In this document: piece after piece, positions 53,836 to 63,803 of the stretch
Layout of the letters: the number at the start of each line of letters is the position of its first letter
Numbering within the stretch: position 1 is the first letter of the stretch
Source of the DNA: an uncultured Schaedlerella sp.
Lineage (GTDB): Bacteria; Bacillota; Clostridia; Lachnospirales; Lachnospiraceae
Length of the DNA: 64,000 bases
Direction of reading: 5' to 3'
NCBI GenBank assembly: GCA_934435195.1
Contig: CAKSAJ010000010.1
Location: 30,106 to 94,105, forward strand
The notes under the pieces: model-generated
Told to the model about the DNA's origin: nothing
The model's input: only the letters and a program-made list of their open reading frames with translations
Databases searched by the model: none
Position numbers and translations under genes: made by a program

Positions 53836-53871
53836 ATCGTGAAAGAAGTTTTTTAAGAAGGCATATTTTCG

Positions 53872-56010
53872 CTAACTCACCTCTAAAAATCCTCCCTGCA
53901 CTAACATACGCATATCCAGATTTCGCAGCTTTTCCCCAAACAGAATCTGTACGTGTTCTTCATCCATTGAGACGACAACCCCATCACCAAACTTTTTATG
54001 TTTCACGAGCACACCTGCTCCAAGCTGTTCTTTAAACCTCTTATATTCTTCAGCTGTCACTGGCTTTATCCTTGATTTTGTATTCTGTGCATATGGATTT
54101 GCCTGAGAAAATATTTTATTAGTAGAAACTGCTTTCGTGCTATTCTTTTGAATAAATGTTTTCCCTAATATTTCCATGCAAAATGAACTTTCCCTGTTTG
54201 TTGTAAACAATGTCAGTTGTTGTTTTGCCCTTGTAACACCGACATAAAATAAGCGGCGTTCTTCCTCGTAAGTCTGCAATTCTTCCTTCGAAGCCCGCCT
54301 CGGATTTTGCAAAGCCTGCTCCGGCAAAATCCCATCCACCACATCAATCAGATACACGTGCTCATATTCTAATCCTTTGCTTGCATGCATTGTAGAAAGA
54401 ATGAACGGACACTGTGTATCCGATTGTTTTTCCGAAATGATAGATTTTAATTCTTCCAGACGCTTTACAAACCGCTCGGGCGATTCTTCTCTTGCTCCCA
54501 GCATCCGCAAAATTTCCAGTTTACTGTCGCTTATCCCGATTCGGTTCAAATAATCACGATATCCCATATATTGCGAAATTCGATTGACCGCTTTATCCCC
54601 GCTTTCCTGCAACATGTTTTGCAAATGCGTCCGCACTGATTTGACACATCCTATAACATGTCCACTCAAGCCTTGATAATCTGCCGCCACATCAAGTACC
54701 GGCAAATCCTTTTCCTCACTAATTTCCGCTATCCTCATAGCCTCCTGCTTGCGAAGATATGTGCCAATCTTATAATATACCTGCAAAAATGCTTCCGTAT
54801 CTTTCGGATTCAACGCCAATTTCATGATGTTCACAACATCTAAAACTGTTCTGTGCGAAAAAAATGTCAGTTCTGCATTTCTCATCTGATATGGAATGTT
54901 ATTTCTCTCCAACAAATCAACCAACGGTAAAATACACTCATTATCTCGATACAACACTGCTGTTTGCGTTGTACAGCCATCCGCAACTTTCATAAGATAA
55001 CTGTACTGGGCTTTCCTGCTTTTAAGAGAAATTTCTTTAATTTCTTCCATTCTTTCCTTTGTTGCCCGCATATGCTTTTCATGACGCAATGTATTTTTCT
55101 GGATAAATCGGTCTGCCGCCTCAACAATACTTGCATTCGAGCGGAAGTTATCTTCCATCAACAGCACCCTTGCATTTGCGTGATTTTTTTCAAATGACAA
55201 CAATGCTTCCGGATATGCCGCACGAAATCCATAAATACTTTGATCCTCATCTCCGACCATAAACAAATTTTCAGTTTTAGAAGCAAGCAGCGCAATAATC
55301 GCATGCTGGATTTTTGATGTATCTTGTGCTTCATCCACACAAATATAAGGATATAAATTTTGAAAATGTTCCAGTAGTTGAGGGAATTTGCGAAGCATTG
55401 TATATGCGTATACCATCTGGTCATCATAATCCATCAGATGATGTTCCCGAAGCTGCCTGCAGTATTCCTTATAAATAACCGAAATTTTCATTTCCTCTTT
55501 TTCATCCAGCTTAAGAATTTCTTCTTCACTCAACATCATGTTTTTAATATATGTAATAAGTGTACGGACATTTTTCAAATCACTCTCTGTCGCAAATTCA
55601 TGTTGAACCTGCTGATAAATTTTTGATAACAGCCCTGCCGTCATCTTTTCATCCCGGACCAGTTCAAACGCTGTCCTGCCAACCATTTTTCCATAATATT
55701 GAATGATTTTCGCACATATCCCATTAATCGTTCGAAACTCTAAGCGCTCTGCCATATCATTTCCAAAATAACCTGCAAAACGCTTCGCCATATCCTTTGT
55801 CGCCGCGACCGTATAAGTAACTGTTAATATTTTACTCGGATCAATCCCCTTACAATACACCATATATCCCAGGCGGGTCACCAGCACTGTAGTCTTCCCT
55901 GACCCCGGTACAGCAAGAAGCAGTACAGGACCATCCACGCTCTGTACCGCTTCTTTTTGCTGAGTATTCAATTGTATCGGGAATCTCTGTTCAAATTCCT
56001 GCCAATTCAT
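53872..56010 (-). CDS. UvrD/PcrA-type ATP-dependent DNA helicase
   Basis: A superfamily 1A 3'-5' helicase of 712 residues. The motif series is complete: Q motif LNTQQKEAVQ, Walker A AVPGSGKTT, Walker B VDEAQDTS, GDEDQSIYGFRAA, NFRSN, TMHASKGLEYEHVYLIDV, and EERRLFYVGVTRAKQQL. The C-terminus (KFGDGVVVSMDEEHVQILFGE) is the Tudor-like end seen in PcrA relatives. It is shorter and more divergent than housekeeping PcrA, so it is probably an accessory repair helicase. It sits 57 nt downstream of ecfT on the same strand, perhaps transcribed with the ECF operon by read-through. Confidence 0.92.
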   Translation of the reverse strand: MNWQEFEQRFPIQLNTQQKEAVQSVDGPVLLLAVPGSGKTTVLVTRLGYMVYCKGIDPSKILTVTYTVAATKDMAKRFAGYFGNDMAERLEFRTINGICAKIIQYYGKMVGRTAFELVRDEKMTAGLLSKIYQQVQHEFATESDLKNVRTLITYIKNMMLSEEEILKLDEKEEMKISVIYKEYCRQLREHHLMDYDDQMVYAYTMLRKFPQLLEHFQNLYPYICVDEAQDTSKIQHAIIALLASKTENLFMVGDEDQSIYGFRAAYPEALLSFEKNHANARVLLMEDNFRSNASIVEAADRFIQKNTLRHEKHMRATKERMEEIKEISLKSRKAQYSYLMKVADGCTTQTAVLYRDNECILPLVDLLERNNIPYQMRNAELTFFSHRTVLDVVNIMKLALNPKDTEAFLQVYYKIGTYLRKQEAMRIAEISEEKDLPVLDVAADYQGLSGHVIGCVKSVRTHLQNMLQESGDKAVNRISQYMGYRDYLNRIGISDSKLEILRMLGAREESPERFVKRLEELKSIISEKQSDTQCPFILSTMHASKGLEYEHVYLIDVVDGILPEQALQNPRRASKEELQTYEEERRLFYVGVTRAKQQLTLFTTNRESSFCMEILGKTFIQKNSTKAVSTNKIFSQANPYAQNTKSRIKPVTAEEYKRFKEQLGAGVLVKHKKFGDGVVVSMDEEHVQILFGEKLRNLDMRMLVQGGFLEVS

Positions 56011-56067
56011 TGTTCTCTTAATATCCTATCCTTCTTGTCTTTTCTTTCTTGTAAACTATACTATTTA

Positions 56068-56904
56068 TCAAGCGGCAATAAACGGATTATAAAATCTTCC
56101 CCACTTTATCGTCACACTCAGGCTTATCACCAAAAGCACAACCCCTAGTCCTATCACTGCAAAGTCTGCCTTTGCAAATGGACGTTTCATATACCAGGTT
56201 CGTTTTGGGTTCTTTCCAAATCCGCGCAATTCCATCGCATTAGAAATCGTATCGATTCGATTCAGGCTTGTCAGTATCAAAGGTAATAAAATGCTGACCG
56301 AATTTTTTAATCTTGCAAAAAAGCGCTCATTCTTCCCAAGCTCTACACCTCTTGCCTGCTGTGCCTGACTGATACTGTGATAATCTCTCTGAATATCCGG
56401 GATGTAACGCAATGCTATCGCAACTGAATAACCCACCTTGTAGGAAACCCCGATGCTGTTAAGACTTGCCGCAAATTCACTTGGATTTGTTGCAGAGATA
56501 AATAATATAGCAACCGGTAATGCCACGAAATATTTCAAAGAAATATTCAACATATAAAACAATTGCTCTGCTGTCAGATCATATCTCCAGAACAAATGAC
56601 ATAATACATGTCGTGTGCCATATAATGTTGTACCCTGATTTGGATCAAATAAAAATATAAACAAATTGTTCAAAAGCAGGAATATCAACATAAAGACCAT
56701 CATAAATCGCACTTCTTTCAGCTTGATCTTACTCAATCGAAATGCCACAATACTTACTGCAAATAATCCTAACAATACCCATGTATTATATGTAATCATA
56801 CTCGCAAATGTAAACAGTAAGAAGAATGCAAGCTTTGTTGTTCCGGTCAGCCTATGTATGACACTTTTTCTCGGCAGATAATTTAATACAGTTTTAGCAG
56901 CCAT
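56068..56904 (-). CDS. ecfT: ECF transporter T component
   Basis: The transmembrane coupling subunit of an energy-coupling-factor importer, 278 residues with about five or six helices. The two coupling motifs that contact the ATPase grooves are visible: QARGVELGKN and MELRGFGKNPKRT. It overlaps the ATPase gene by 11 bp, so translation is coupled. It works with the fused ATPase and the S component upstream as one dedicated importer. Confidence 0.93.
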   Translation of the reverse strand: MAAKTVLNYLPRKSVIHRLTGTTKLAFFLLFTFASMITYNTWVLLGLFAVSIVAFRLSKIKLKEVRFMMVFMLIFLLLNNLFIFLFDPNQGTTLYGTRHVLCHLFWRYDLTAEQLFYMLNISLKYFVALPVAILFISATNPSEFAASLNSIGVSYKVGYSVAIALRYIPDIQRDYHSISQAQQARGVELGKNERFFARLKNSVSILLPLILTSLNRIDTISNAMELRGFGKNPKRTWYMKRPFAKADFAVIGLGVVLLVISLSVTIKWGRFYNPFIAA

Positions 56905-58618
56905 GTTTTCTTACCTCCCGGTCTTCTTCTATAAAGCATTCTACAAATTCTTCCGGCGGTACAATACCGCATCGGTTTGCCAGTGTAAACAAGCTCGTCT
57001 CCTTCAAAGCTGCACGACCTATCAGCTCCGGGTCACACAGCACTTCTGCCGCACTGCGGTCTGCGATCATCTTACCATCTGCAAATACCACTGCCCTTGG
57101 CGTATATTCCAGCATCAGATGCATATCATGTGTAATCATGATAATCGTTACACCCTGCTCGTTTAGCTTTCTTAAGAATTCCATGATTTCTGTATAATGA
57201 CGGAAATCCTGTCCTGCTGTCGGTTCATCTAAAATAATAAGTTCCGGGTCTTGTACCAGCACACTTGCGATTGTCACACGCTTCTTCTGTCCAAAGCTAA
57301 GTGCGGAAACCGGCCAGTTACGGAATGGATACAGCCCACATATTTTCAAGGTTGCTTCGACCTTTTCTTTGATTTCTTCCTGACTCAGTCCTTGATTCTG
57401 CAAGCTCATCGCCACTTCTTCAAAAATCATCGTCTTCGATATCATCTGATTTGGGTTCTGCATAACGTAACCGATATATTTTGCACGATGTCGGATGTTC
57501 TCTTGCAGCAAGTCCTTTCCCTTAAACAGAATCTCGCCAGAATCCGGTGTCTCAAAACCACATATCAATTTTGAAAATGTTGATTTACCGGCACCATTCT
57601 TCCCAACAATACTTACCATCTCTCCTTTGGAAATGGACAGGCTGACATCACTCAATGTCTTCTGCCCTTTCACATATCCAAACTCCAAATTCTTCACTTC
57701 CAGCAATGTTTCTTTTTTATCATTATTTTTTAATACCGGATGTGACTCAAACCATTGATTGAGTTTTTTGGTATCTTCCTCATCTAACACTACCGAATCT
57801 ACATGTGATGCTTTCTTCTGTGCGGTTATTTCAATTCCTGCATAACGCATAGCGGTAACATACAATGGCTCACGAATCCCGTTCTCGATCAGTAAATTAG
57901 ACGCAAGTAATTCATCCGGAGATAAATCTGCCAGAATCTGTCCGTCATTCATTAAAATAATGCGGTCCACATCTCGCCAAAGCACATCTTCCAGACGATG
58001 TTCAATAATCAAAACTGTTGTATCTGTTTTCTGCTGGATCTCATCAATCAATTCGATGGTCTGCTTTCCTGTCGCCGGATCAAGACTTGCAAGCGGCTCA
58101 TCAAACAGCAGGATCTTCACCTGATCCACCATAACTCCTGCCAGACTTACTCTTTGCTTTTGTCCTCCGGACAATTCATGTGGAGCATAATCCAAATGAT
58201 GCTCAATCCCTACCAGTTCTGCCACATGTTTTGTAATGGAATGCATCTCATCCTGCGGTGTACAACTGTTTTCCAATGCAAATGCGATATCTTCGCCAAC
58301 TGTCAAACCGATAAACTGCCCATCTGGGTCTTGCAGCACAGTTCCAACATGGGCAGACAATTCAAAGATACTGCTCTTGGTGGCATCTACTCCATTCACC
58401 TCCAGTGAGCCCTCACATTCTCCTGGATTCGAATATGGATTTAACCCGTTAATACATCCGGCCAATGTACTTTTTCCACACCCGGAAGGACCTGCGATCA
58501 ATACGCGCTCGCCGGGATATATGTCTAGATTAATTCCTTTCAGTGTCGGTTTTTTCTGTGCACGATACTGAAAAGAATAATTTTTAAAAGAAATAATCGG
58601 AGAATTCTCGTTTATCAT
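56894..58618 (-). CDS. ECF transporter ATPase, two ABC domains fused
   Basis: A 574-residue protein with two complete ABC cassettes in one chain. Domain 1 (about 7-245) has Walker A GPSGCGKST, signature LSGGQKQRVSLA and ILLFDEPLASLDP. Domain 2 (about 305-545) has GKNGAGKST, the atypical signature LSFGQKKRVTIA and LIILDEPTAGQDF. This matches YkoD-like fusions that replace separate EcfA1 and EcfA2. ATP hydrolysis drives uptake of the substrate captured by the S component. The start is supported by GAGG about 7 nt upstream. It lies between the S and T genes. Confidence 0.93.
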   Translation of the reverse strand: MINENSPIISFKNYSFQYRAQKKPTLKGINLDIYPGERVLIAGPSGCGKSTLAGCINGLNPYSNPGECEGSLEVNGVDATKSSIFELSAHVGTVLQDPDGQFIGLTVGEDIAFALENSCTPQDEMHSITKHVAELVGIEHHLDYAPHELSGGQKQRVSLAGVMVDQVKILLFDEPLASLDPATGKQTIELIDEIQQKTDTTVLIIEHRLEDVLWRDVDRIILMNDGQILADLSPDELLASNLLIENGIREPLYVTAMRYAGIEITAQKKASHVDSVVLDEEDTKKLNQWFESHPVLKNNDKKETLLEVKNLEFGYVKGQKTLSDVSLSISKGEMVSIVGKNGAGKSTFSKLICGFETPDSGEILFKGKDLLQENIRHRAKYIGYVMQNPNQMISKTMIFEEVAMSLQNQGLSQEEIKEKVEATLKICGLYPFRNWPVSALSFGQKKRVTIASVLVQDPELIILDEPTAGQDFRHYTEIMEFLRKLNEQGVTIIMITHDMHLMLEYTPRAVVFADGKMIADRSAAEVLCDPELIGRAALKETSLFTLANRCGIVPPEEFVECFIEEDREVRKHGC

Positions 58619-58648
58619 TCATGATCCTCTTTCCTATGAACTAAATAT

Positions 58649-58695
58649 AGCTGTCATTTCATATGATAGTTATTCTACCACAAGAAATGACAGCT
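58649..58695. repeat. 12-bp inverted repeat with a 23-nt loop
   Basis: AGCTGTCATTTC (58649-58660) and its exact complement (58684-58695) lie between the S component and the ATPase gene. On the coding strand no U-tract follows, so it is not a full terminator. It may set the S:A expression ratio. A T-rich run exists only on the + strand side. Confidence 0.5.
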
Positions 58696-58718
58696 GTAAG
58701 TCTTTTTTTCAAAAAATA

Positions 58719-59270
58719 TTATTCCTGATCCAAAGATCCTTTCTTTGCGATTGTCTTTGTATAAGCCAGAATCAAAAGTCCTCCGACAATTACACCTGTA
58801 ATTGTATTAGAGATTGCTGCAAATACACCCTGAGCAAATACTTTTTTTACCGGTTCTGCATAGATCAAGATATCAAGTACAGGTGCTACAACTACCCATC
58901 CAACTACATGTGCAATTACATTAGCCAGAACGAAAATCGTCATCTTACCTTTTCCGAAATCTCCCTCTTCTACTTTTAATTTCTTAGCAAAGATTCCAAT
59001 CACTACACCTACAAATGCTGATGTGATAACCCAGCTCCACCATGGGCTTCCTCCCCATGACAGGTCGATCAATGTGTGACCGATGAATCCGATCAGTCCG
59101 CCGGCAACCGGTCCGTACATTGCAGCTAAGAGTGCAAGTACTGCATACTGAAGACTGATATTTGTATTCGGCACAGGACTTGGAATTGCTACAAAACGTC
59201 CAAGCACAAAGAATAGTGCTGCACCGATACCTACCGCTACAACTGTTTTGATACTGCTGTTACTTTTCAT
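58719..59270 (-). CDS. ECF transporter S component, UPF0397 family
   Basis: The substrate-capturing membrane subunit of 183 residues with five or six helices. Start SSIKTVVAVGIGAALFFVLG and the blocks NTNISLQYAVLALLAAMYGP, GFIGHTLIDLSWGG and DILIYAEPVKKVFAQGV place it in UPF0397. Members of this family in streptococci sit beside a YkoD-like ATPase and a T component, as here. The vitamin or metabolite imported is not known to me. No riboswitch is seen in the short leader that might have named it. AGGAGG precedes the ATG by 8 nt. Confidence 0.88.
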   Translation of the reverse strand: MKSNSSIKTVVAVGIGAALFFVLGRFVAIPSPVPNTNISLQYAVLALLAAMYGPVAGGLIGFIGHTLIDLSWGGSPWWSWVITSAFVGVVIGIFAKKLKVEEGDFGKGKMTIFVLANVIAHVVGWVVVAPVLDILIYAEPVKKVFAQGVFAAISNTITGVIVGGLLILAYTKTIAKKGSLDQE

Positions 59271-59325
59271 TTGTATATCCTCCTCTACATTTCTCTCATA
59301 TCAGGCTCTATCTAAGCCTTTTCAT

Positions 59326-59354
59326 AGTATACGATTATTACAGGCTTTTTTCAA
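59326..59354 (-). promoter_or_regulatory. Promoter of the ECF operon
   Basis: TTGAAA (59354-59349), a 17-bp spacer and TATACT (59331-59326). The leader is about 50 nt with a small AGGCT/AGCCT hairpin (59303-59318). The rest of the gap 59271-59565 shows no feature beyond the start region of the MATE gene. Confidence 0.7.
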
Positions 59355-59565
59355 GATACAAAATCTGTAATCAGTTGCTTTTCTACTTATTATAAATAGA
59401 AAAATAACCTTTCAGAGATTTCCTTATAACAGTTGACAAATATTAGTAAAACATTTACGATGAACTTAGCAATACCGAAGAGGTCTATTGCTTTTATTTT
59501 GGGAATTTTTCTTTGATCCGGTTCACAGATTCCGGATTATTTCTATGTTGATGGGGGACATAATT

Positions 59566-60924
59566 ATGGAGAAGAAAAAAAGGGGGTTTTCCCGCACAAT
59601 TGAGATGACCAGCGGGTCTTTATGGAAGAACATTTTTTTATTCAGTCTTCCGCTGATGTTTTCTCAGATATTGGAGGTCTTATTTAATTTAAGTGACGTA
59701 GCGATCGTTGGCCGGTTTTCCAGCTATCAGGCTCTTGGTTCGGTTGGTTCTACTACTCTTTTAGTCACATTGTTTACCGGTTTCCTGATTGGTATGGGCG
59801 CCGGTGTAAATGTACGGACAGCTCATGAGCTTGGAGCAGGAAATCAGGATAACATTACCAAAACCATTCATACTTCTTTACTTGTATGTCTGGCTGTCGG
59901 ACTGATTATCTGTACCATCTGTATTCTCTTTTCGGAAAATATTCTTCATCTGTTGAACACAAAGGATGAATTGATCGATGGTGCTGTATTATATATGAAA
60001 ATATATTCACTTGGTATGCCTGCCATGGCAATTTATAACTTTGGTAATGGTGTATTAAGTGCCCGCGGAGATACAACAAAGCCATTGTTTTATCTCTCTA
60101 TCGCCGGTGTATTGAATGTCGTTTTAAACCTTATTTTTGTTATTTATTTCCACATGGCGGCAGAGGGAGTTGCACTTGCAAGTGCAATCGCACAGTATGT
60201 TTCTGCCGCACTGATCATCATTAATTTATTACGGCGCAATGACGAATGTAAATTACATCCTTCTAAGCTTCGTTTTCATAAGAAGGCAAGCCTTGCTGTA
60301 TTAATGCTCGGTATTCCTGCCGGTATTCAAAATGCGATTTTTGCACTGGCAAATCTGTTCGTACAGACCGGTCTAAACTCTTTTGATGCCGTTACTGTGT
60401 CCGGAAACTCTGCAGCGATCAACGCTGATACTCTGGTTTTCAACCTGATGTACGCGTTTTACATTGCCGGTTCAAGTTTTATCAGCCAGAATTATGGAGC
60501 AAAAAATAAAAAACGGATGTTGCAAAGTTATTTCATCAGCGTCTTTTATGCATTTGCTGCCGGTGCCATATTCGGTATTTTACTACTCCTGTTCGGAAGA
60601 CAATTTTTATCTTTATTCGCTACAAATCCAGATGTAATAAATGCCGGACTTCAGCGAATTAAGATCATGTGGTTTGCATACTGCATCAGTGCATTTATGG
60701 ATGGCTCTATCGCCGCCTCTCGCGGAATCGGCAAAACAATCGTTCCGACTATACTCGTAGTCCTCGGTTCCTGCGTGTTCCGCGTTATCTGGGTCTATAC
60801 AATATTTGCCCATTTCCATACCATACCTTCTTTATATTTATTGTATTTCTTCTCATGGGTATTGACCTCAATCGTAGAAATCATTTACTTTGCGATAAGC
60901 TTCCACAAAGTAAAGATGGATTAA
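59566..60924 (+). CDS. MATE family efflux transporter
   Basis: A second MATE exporter, about 452 residues with twelve predicted helices. Repeat one has LPLMFSQILEVLFNLSDVAIVGRFSS; repeat two starts near residue 235. The ATG at 59566 (MEKKKRGFSR) is chosen as the one with a basic cytoplasmic start and a G-rich stretch about 10 nt upstream. In-frame starts before it give a non-homologous extension. It is the only + strand gene between 52 and 64 kb and is divergent from the ECF operon. Substrate unknown. Confidence 0.9.
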   Translation: MEKKKRGFSRTIEMTSGSLWKNIFLFSLPLMFSQILEVLFNLSDVAIVGRFSSYQALGSVGSTTLLVTLFTGFLIGMGAGVNVRTAHELGAGNQDNITKTIHTSLLVCLAVGLIICTICILFSENILHLLNTKDELIDGAVLYMKIYSLGMPAMAIYNFGNGVLSARGDTTKPLFYLSIAGVLNVVLNLIFVIYFHMAAEGVALASAIAQYVSAALIIINLLRRNDECKLHPSKLRFHKKASLAVLMLGIPAGIQNAIFALANLFVQTGLNSFDAVTVSGNSAAINADTLVFNLMYAFYIAGSSFISQNYGAKNKKRMLQSYFISVFYAFAAGAIFGILLLLFGRQFLSLFATNPDVINAGLQRIKIMWFAYCISAFMDGSIAASRGIGKTIVPTILVVLGSCVFRVIWVYTIFAHFHTIPSLYLLYFFSWVLTSIVEIIYFAISFHKVKMD

Positions 60925-60930
60925 AAAGAG

Positions 60931-60968
60931 AAAACACAGGAGGTAGAATTTCTATCCCCTGTGTTTTT
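60931..60968. terminator. Terminator between the MATE gene and the ABC importer
   Basis: A stem AAAACACAGG/CCTGTGTTTT (60931-60940/60958-60967) with inner pairing has T-rich ends on both strands. It serves the convergent MATE and ATPase genes. Confidence 0.85.
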
Positions 60969-61019
60969 CATTTCTCTTATATATTTTTCATACTACTATT
61001 TTGCCAATATCATGCTTTA

Positions 61020-61826
61020 CTATTTTGCTAACATCATACGGTCATTTGCAAATTCTCCACCGCTGACTTCTTCAAATTTTTTCAGAAGATCTGCCACTTT
61101 CAGATTTTTCTTTTCCTCTCCTGATACATCATAGATTACTTTTCCTTCATGCATCATGATCAGTCTGTTACCATGATTGATGGCATCTTTCATATTATGT
61201 GTAACCATCATGGCTGTCAATTTATTTTCATTGATAATCTGGTCTGACAACGCAAGTACCTTTGCCGCTGTCTTTGGGTCCAATGCTGCTGTATGTTCAT
61301 CTAAAAGCAACAGCTTCGGTTTCTTTAAAGAAGCCATCAAAAGTGTGATTGCCTGTCTTTGTCCACCGGACAAAAGACCTACCTTACTGCTCAGTCTGTC
61401 TTCCAGACCAAGATCTAATTCTTTCAGTTTTTCTCTGAACTCTTCGCGCTCTTTTTTAGTAATTCCCCATCCAAGCCCGCGGCTCTGTCCTCGTCTTGCA
61501 GCAATTGCCATATTTTCTTCAATCGACATTGTCGCTGCTGTTCCTGTCATTGGGTCCTGAAATACACGACCTAAGAATTTTGCTCTTTTGTGTTCAGAAA
61601 GCTTTGTAATATCTACTCCATCAATAATAATCTTGCCCTTGTCAACACCCCACACACCTGCGATTGCGTTCAATGTTGTCGATTTTCCGGCTCCGTTACC
61701 ACCGATGATCGTAACAAAATCTCCCGGATTCAGATTGAGATTCACTCCATTTAATGCGACCTTTTCATTGATCGTTCCTGCATTAAATGTTTTATGTATA
61801 TTCTGGATTTCTAACATATAACTCAT
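61020..61826 (-). CDS. ABC transporter ATP-binding protein (TrpZ-like importer)
   Basis: The ATPase of the three-gene importer, about 268 residues. Walker A GGNGAGKST, signature LLSGGQRQA, Walker B LLLLDEHTAALDP and switch His in MMVTHNM are intact. The ATG at 61826 (MSYMLEIQNI) is chosen: GGAGG lies 8 nt upstream and the ATG overlaps the permease stop (TAATG). The longer frame would run 38 codons into the permease gene. It powers uptake through the adjacent permease of the branched-chain/ribose type. Confidence 0.93.
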   Translation of the reverse strand: MSYMLEIQNIHKTFNAGTINEKVALNGVNLNLNPGDFVTIIGGNGAGKSTTLNAIAGVWGVDKGKIIIDGVDITKLSEHKRAKFLGRVFQDPMTGTAATMSIEENMAIAARRGQSRGLGWGITKKEREEFREKLKELDLGLEDRLSSKVGLLSGGQRQAITLLMASLKKPKLLLLDEHTAALDPKTAAKVLALSDQIINENKLTAMMVTHNMKDAINHGNRLIMMHEGKVIYDVSGEEKKNLKVADLLKKFEEVSGGEFANDRMMLAK

Positions 61827-62764
61827 TATGCAGTCCTCCGTTTCTTGAAATATTTTTCTTTCATATAAGGAACTGCCAGGAAACATGCAACCACAACTGC
61901 GGAGAACAGTTTCATATAATCTGATGGCATCTTCAGCCATAATACAAATGCAATTACGATGTAATAAATAATTGCTCCGATAAATACCGCTCCTAATGTA
62001 AGTGCAAATGCAATTTTCTTTCCTGCACAGAATTTTCCGAAAATAACTTCGCTGATGATAACTGCTGCAAGTCCGATTACGATTGCTCCACGACCCATAT
62101 TTACATCGGCTGCGCCCTGATACTGTGCATAGATTCCACCACAGAGACCTACAAGTCCATTGGAAATCATAAGCGCAAGAACTTTATTAAATGATGTGTT
62201 GATTCCCTGTGCGCTTGCCATCTGTGGATTACATCCGGTAGCACGGATAGCGGCTCCGAGTTCTGTTCCGAAAAACCAGTAAATAATTGCAATCAGTACA
62301 ATTGCTGCCAGAATCAGTTTGACAAAGAAAAATCCGCTTCCTTCTCCTGTAACATATCGAAGAGATGCAACCAGTTTGTATTGAAGCACATTGATCGCCT
62401 GATTTGATTTTCCCATAATCCCAAGATTTACGGAATATAATCCGATCTGTGTCAAAATACTTGCCAAAATTCCCGGAATGCCAAATACTGTATGCAAAAT
62501 TCCAGTTACAAATCCAGCTGCCATTCCTGCTAAAAATGCAAATATAAGTGCAAGTGCCGGGTCCATGCCCCCGCGGATCAGCATAACTGCTACTGCTCCG
62601 CCGGTTGCAAGTGAACCATCCACCGTAAGATCTGCAAAATCTAAAATACGAAATGTAATATATACCCCAAGTGCCATAATTCCCCAAATGATTCCCTGCG
62701 CAACGTTACCCGGAAGGGCACGTACCAGAGTCATCGGATTCAGGCTTGCCAGATAAATCCCCAT
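61826..62764 (-). CDS. ABC transporter permease (BPD_transp_2 type)
   Basis: A membrane protein of 312 residues with eight or more helices. It matches the permease that accompanies PF04392-type binding proteins (IMALGVYITFRILDFADLTVDGSLATGGAV; EVIFGKFCAGKKIAFALTLGAVFIGAIIYY). GAGG precedes the ATG. It overlaps the ATPase by one base and lies 11 nt after the binding-protein gene, forming one operon. Confidence 0.92.
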   Translation of the reverse strand: MGIYLASLNPMTLVRALPGNVAQGIIWGIMALGVYITFRILDFADLTVDGSLATGGAVAVMLIRGGMDPALALIFAFLAGMAAGFVTGILHTVFGIPGILASILTQIGLYSVNLGIMGKSNQAINVLQYKLVASLRYVTGEGSGFFFVKLILAAIVLIAIIYWFFGTELGAAIRATGCNPQMASAQGINTSFNKVLALMISNGLVGLCGGIYAQYQGAADVNMGRGAIVIGLAAVIISEVIFGKFCAGKKIAFALTLGAVFIGAIIYYIVIAFVLWLKMPSDYMKLFSAVVVACFLAVPYMKEKYFKKRRTA

Positions 62765-62775
62765 AATTTAATCCT

Positions 62776-63777
62776 CTATTCTTCTATTGCTTCATAATCA
62801 TCTGGAACTGTAATTCCAAGTTCTTCACAAATTGTCGGATTGTACATCTTTGTTACGTTTGGTGCTGTCTCAATTTCCATTGTTGTAATGTCTGCACCAT
62901 TTACCAAAATATCATATGCCATCTCGCCGGCTTTGTATCCGATATCATAGTAGCTGATAGACAATGTTGCAATACCACATCCGGAACAGATTCCCTGCTC
63001 ACCTGCAATTACAGGAATTTTGGCTGGGAGACAAATGTTGTTGATGATCTCTGTGTTTGCTGCCATTGTATTATCTGTAGGAATATAAAGTGCATCACAC
63101 TCAGCTACTGCTGATGTTACAACTGACTGAATCTCATTCGAATCTGCTGCTGTATATTCTTTACATGTAATTCCATCCTTCTTCAGTGCTTCTGCAAATA
63201 AATTTGCCTGATATGCTGAATTAGGCTCTGCTGAACAATATAAAATACCAACTGTCTTTGCATCCGGTACTAATTCTGTAAGCATCTCTTCCTGCTTATC
63301 AATCGGAGCTAAGTCACTTGTACCTGAAATGTTCATTCCTGTTGCTCCTGTCCAATCGGAAATATCCAGAGCTGTTGCATAATCTGTGATTGATGTTCCA
63401 AGAATCGGAATATCACTTGTTGCAGCTGCTGAACACTGAAGTGCTGTAGTTGCATTTGCCATGATCAAATCCACATTATCAGCGACAAAATTATTTGCAA
63501 TTGTTGCACAGTTTGCCTGCTCGCCCTGTCCATTCTGTAAATCAAATGTTACGTTGTCTTTTCCAAATTTTTCTTCACAGGCATCCTCAAATCCCTTTGT
63601 AGCCTGGTCAAGAGCCTCATGCTCTAGCTGCTGGCAAATACCGATCTTGTATACATTTCCAGAATCTGATGCGCCATCTGCACTCTTTGAATCTGATGAA
63701 GAACTGCCTCCACATGCTGCCAATGATAATGTCATTGTTGCGGCTAACATAACCGCTGCTATTTTTTTTGCTTTCAT
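62776..63777 (-). CDS. ABC transporter substrate-binding lipoprotein (TrpX-like)
   Basis: An extracellular solute-binding lipoprotein of the PF04392 family. The signal peptide ends in the lipobox LSLAAC (Cys 22 from the chosen start), followed by a Ser/Asp-rich tether. The fold motifs are KIGICQQLEHEALDQATKGF, VDLIMANATTAL, GTSITDYATALDISD and KIPVIAGEQGICSGC. Relatives bind aromatic amino acids such as tryptophan, but the leader contains no T-box that would confirm this. The ATG at 63777 is chosen, with AGGAGG 10 nt upstream; an ATG three codons earlier overlaps that site. First gene of the operon. Confidence 0.9.
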   Translation of the reverse strand: MKAKKIAAVMLAATMTLSLAACGGSSSSDSKSADGASDSGNVYKIGICQQLEHEALDQATKGFEDACEEKFGKDNVTFDLQNGQGEQANCATIANNFVADNVDLIMANATTALQCSAAATSDIPILGTSITDYATALDISDWTGATGMNISGTSDLAPIDKQEEMLTELVPDAKTVGILYCSAEPNSAYQANLFAEALKKDGITCKEYTAADSNEIQSVVTSAVAECDALYIPTDNTMAANTEIINNICLPAKIPVIAGEQGICSGCGIATLSISYYDIGYKAGEMAYDILVNGADITTMEIETAPNVTKMYNPTICEELGITVPDDYEAIEE

Positions 63778-63803
63778 AATACCCATTCCTCCTATATTGT
63801 TTT

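Noticed and set aside
59271..59345. Riboswitch in the ECF operon leader
   Set aside because: A GAGCCTGAT stretch is loosely reminiscent of an aptamer, but the leader is only about 50 nt and lacks the other helices.
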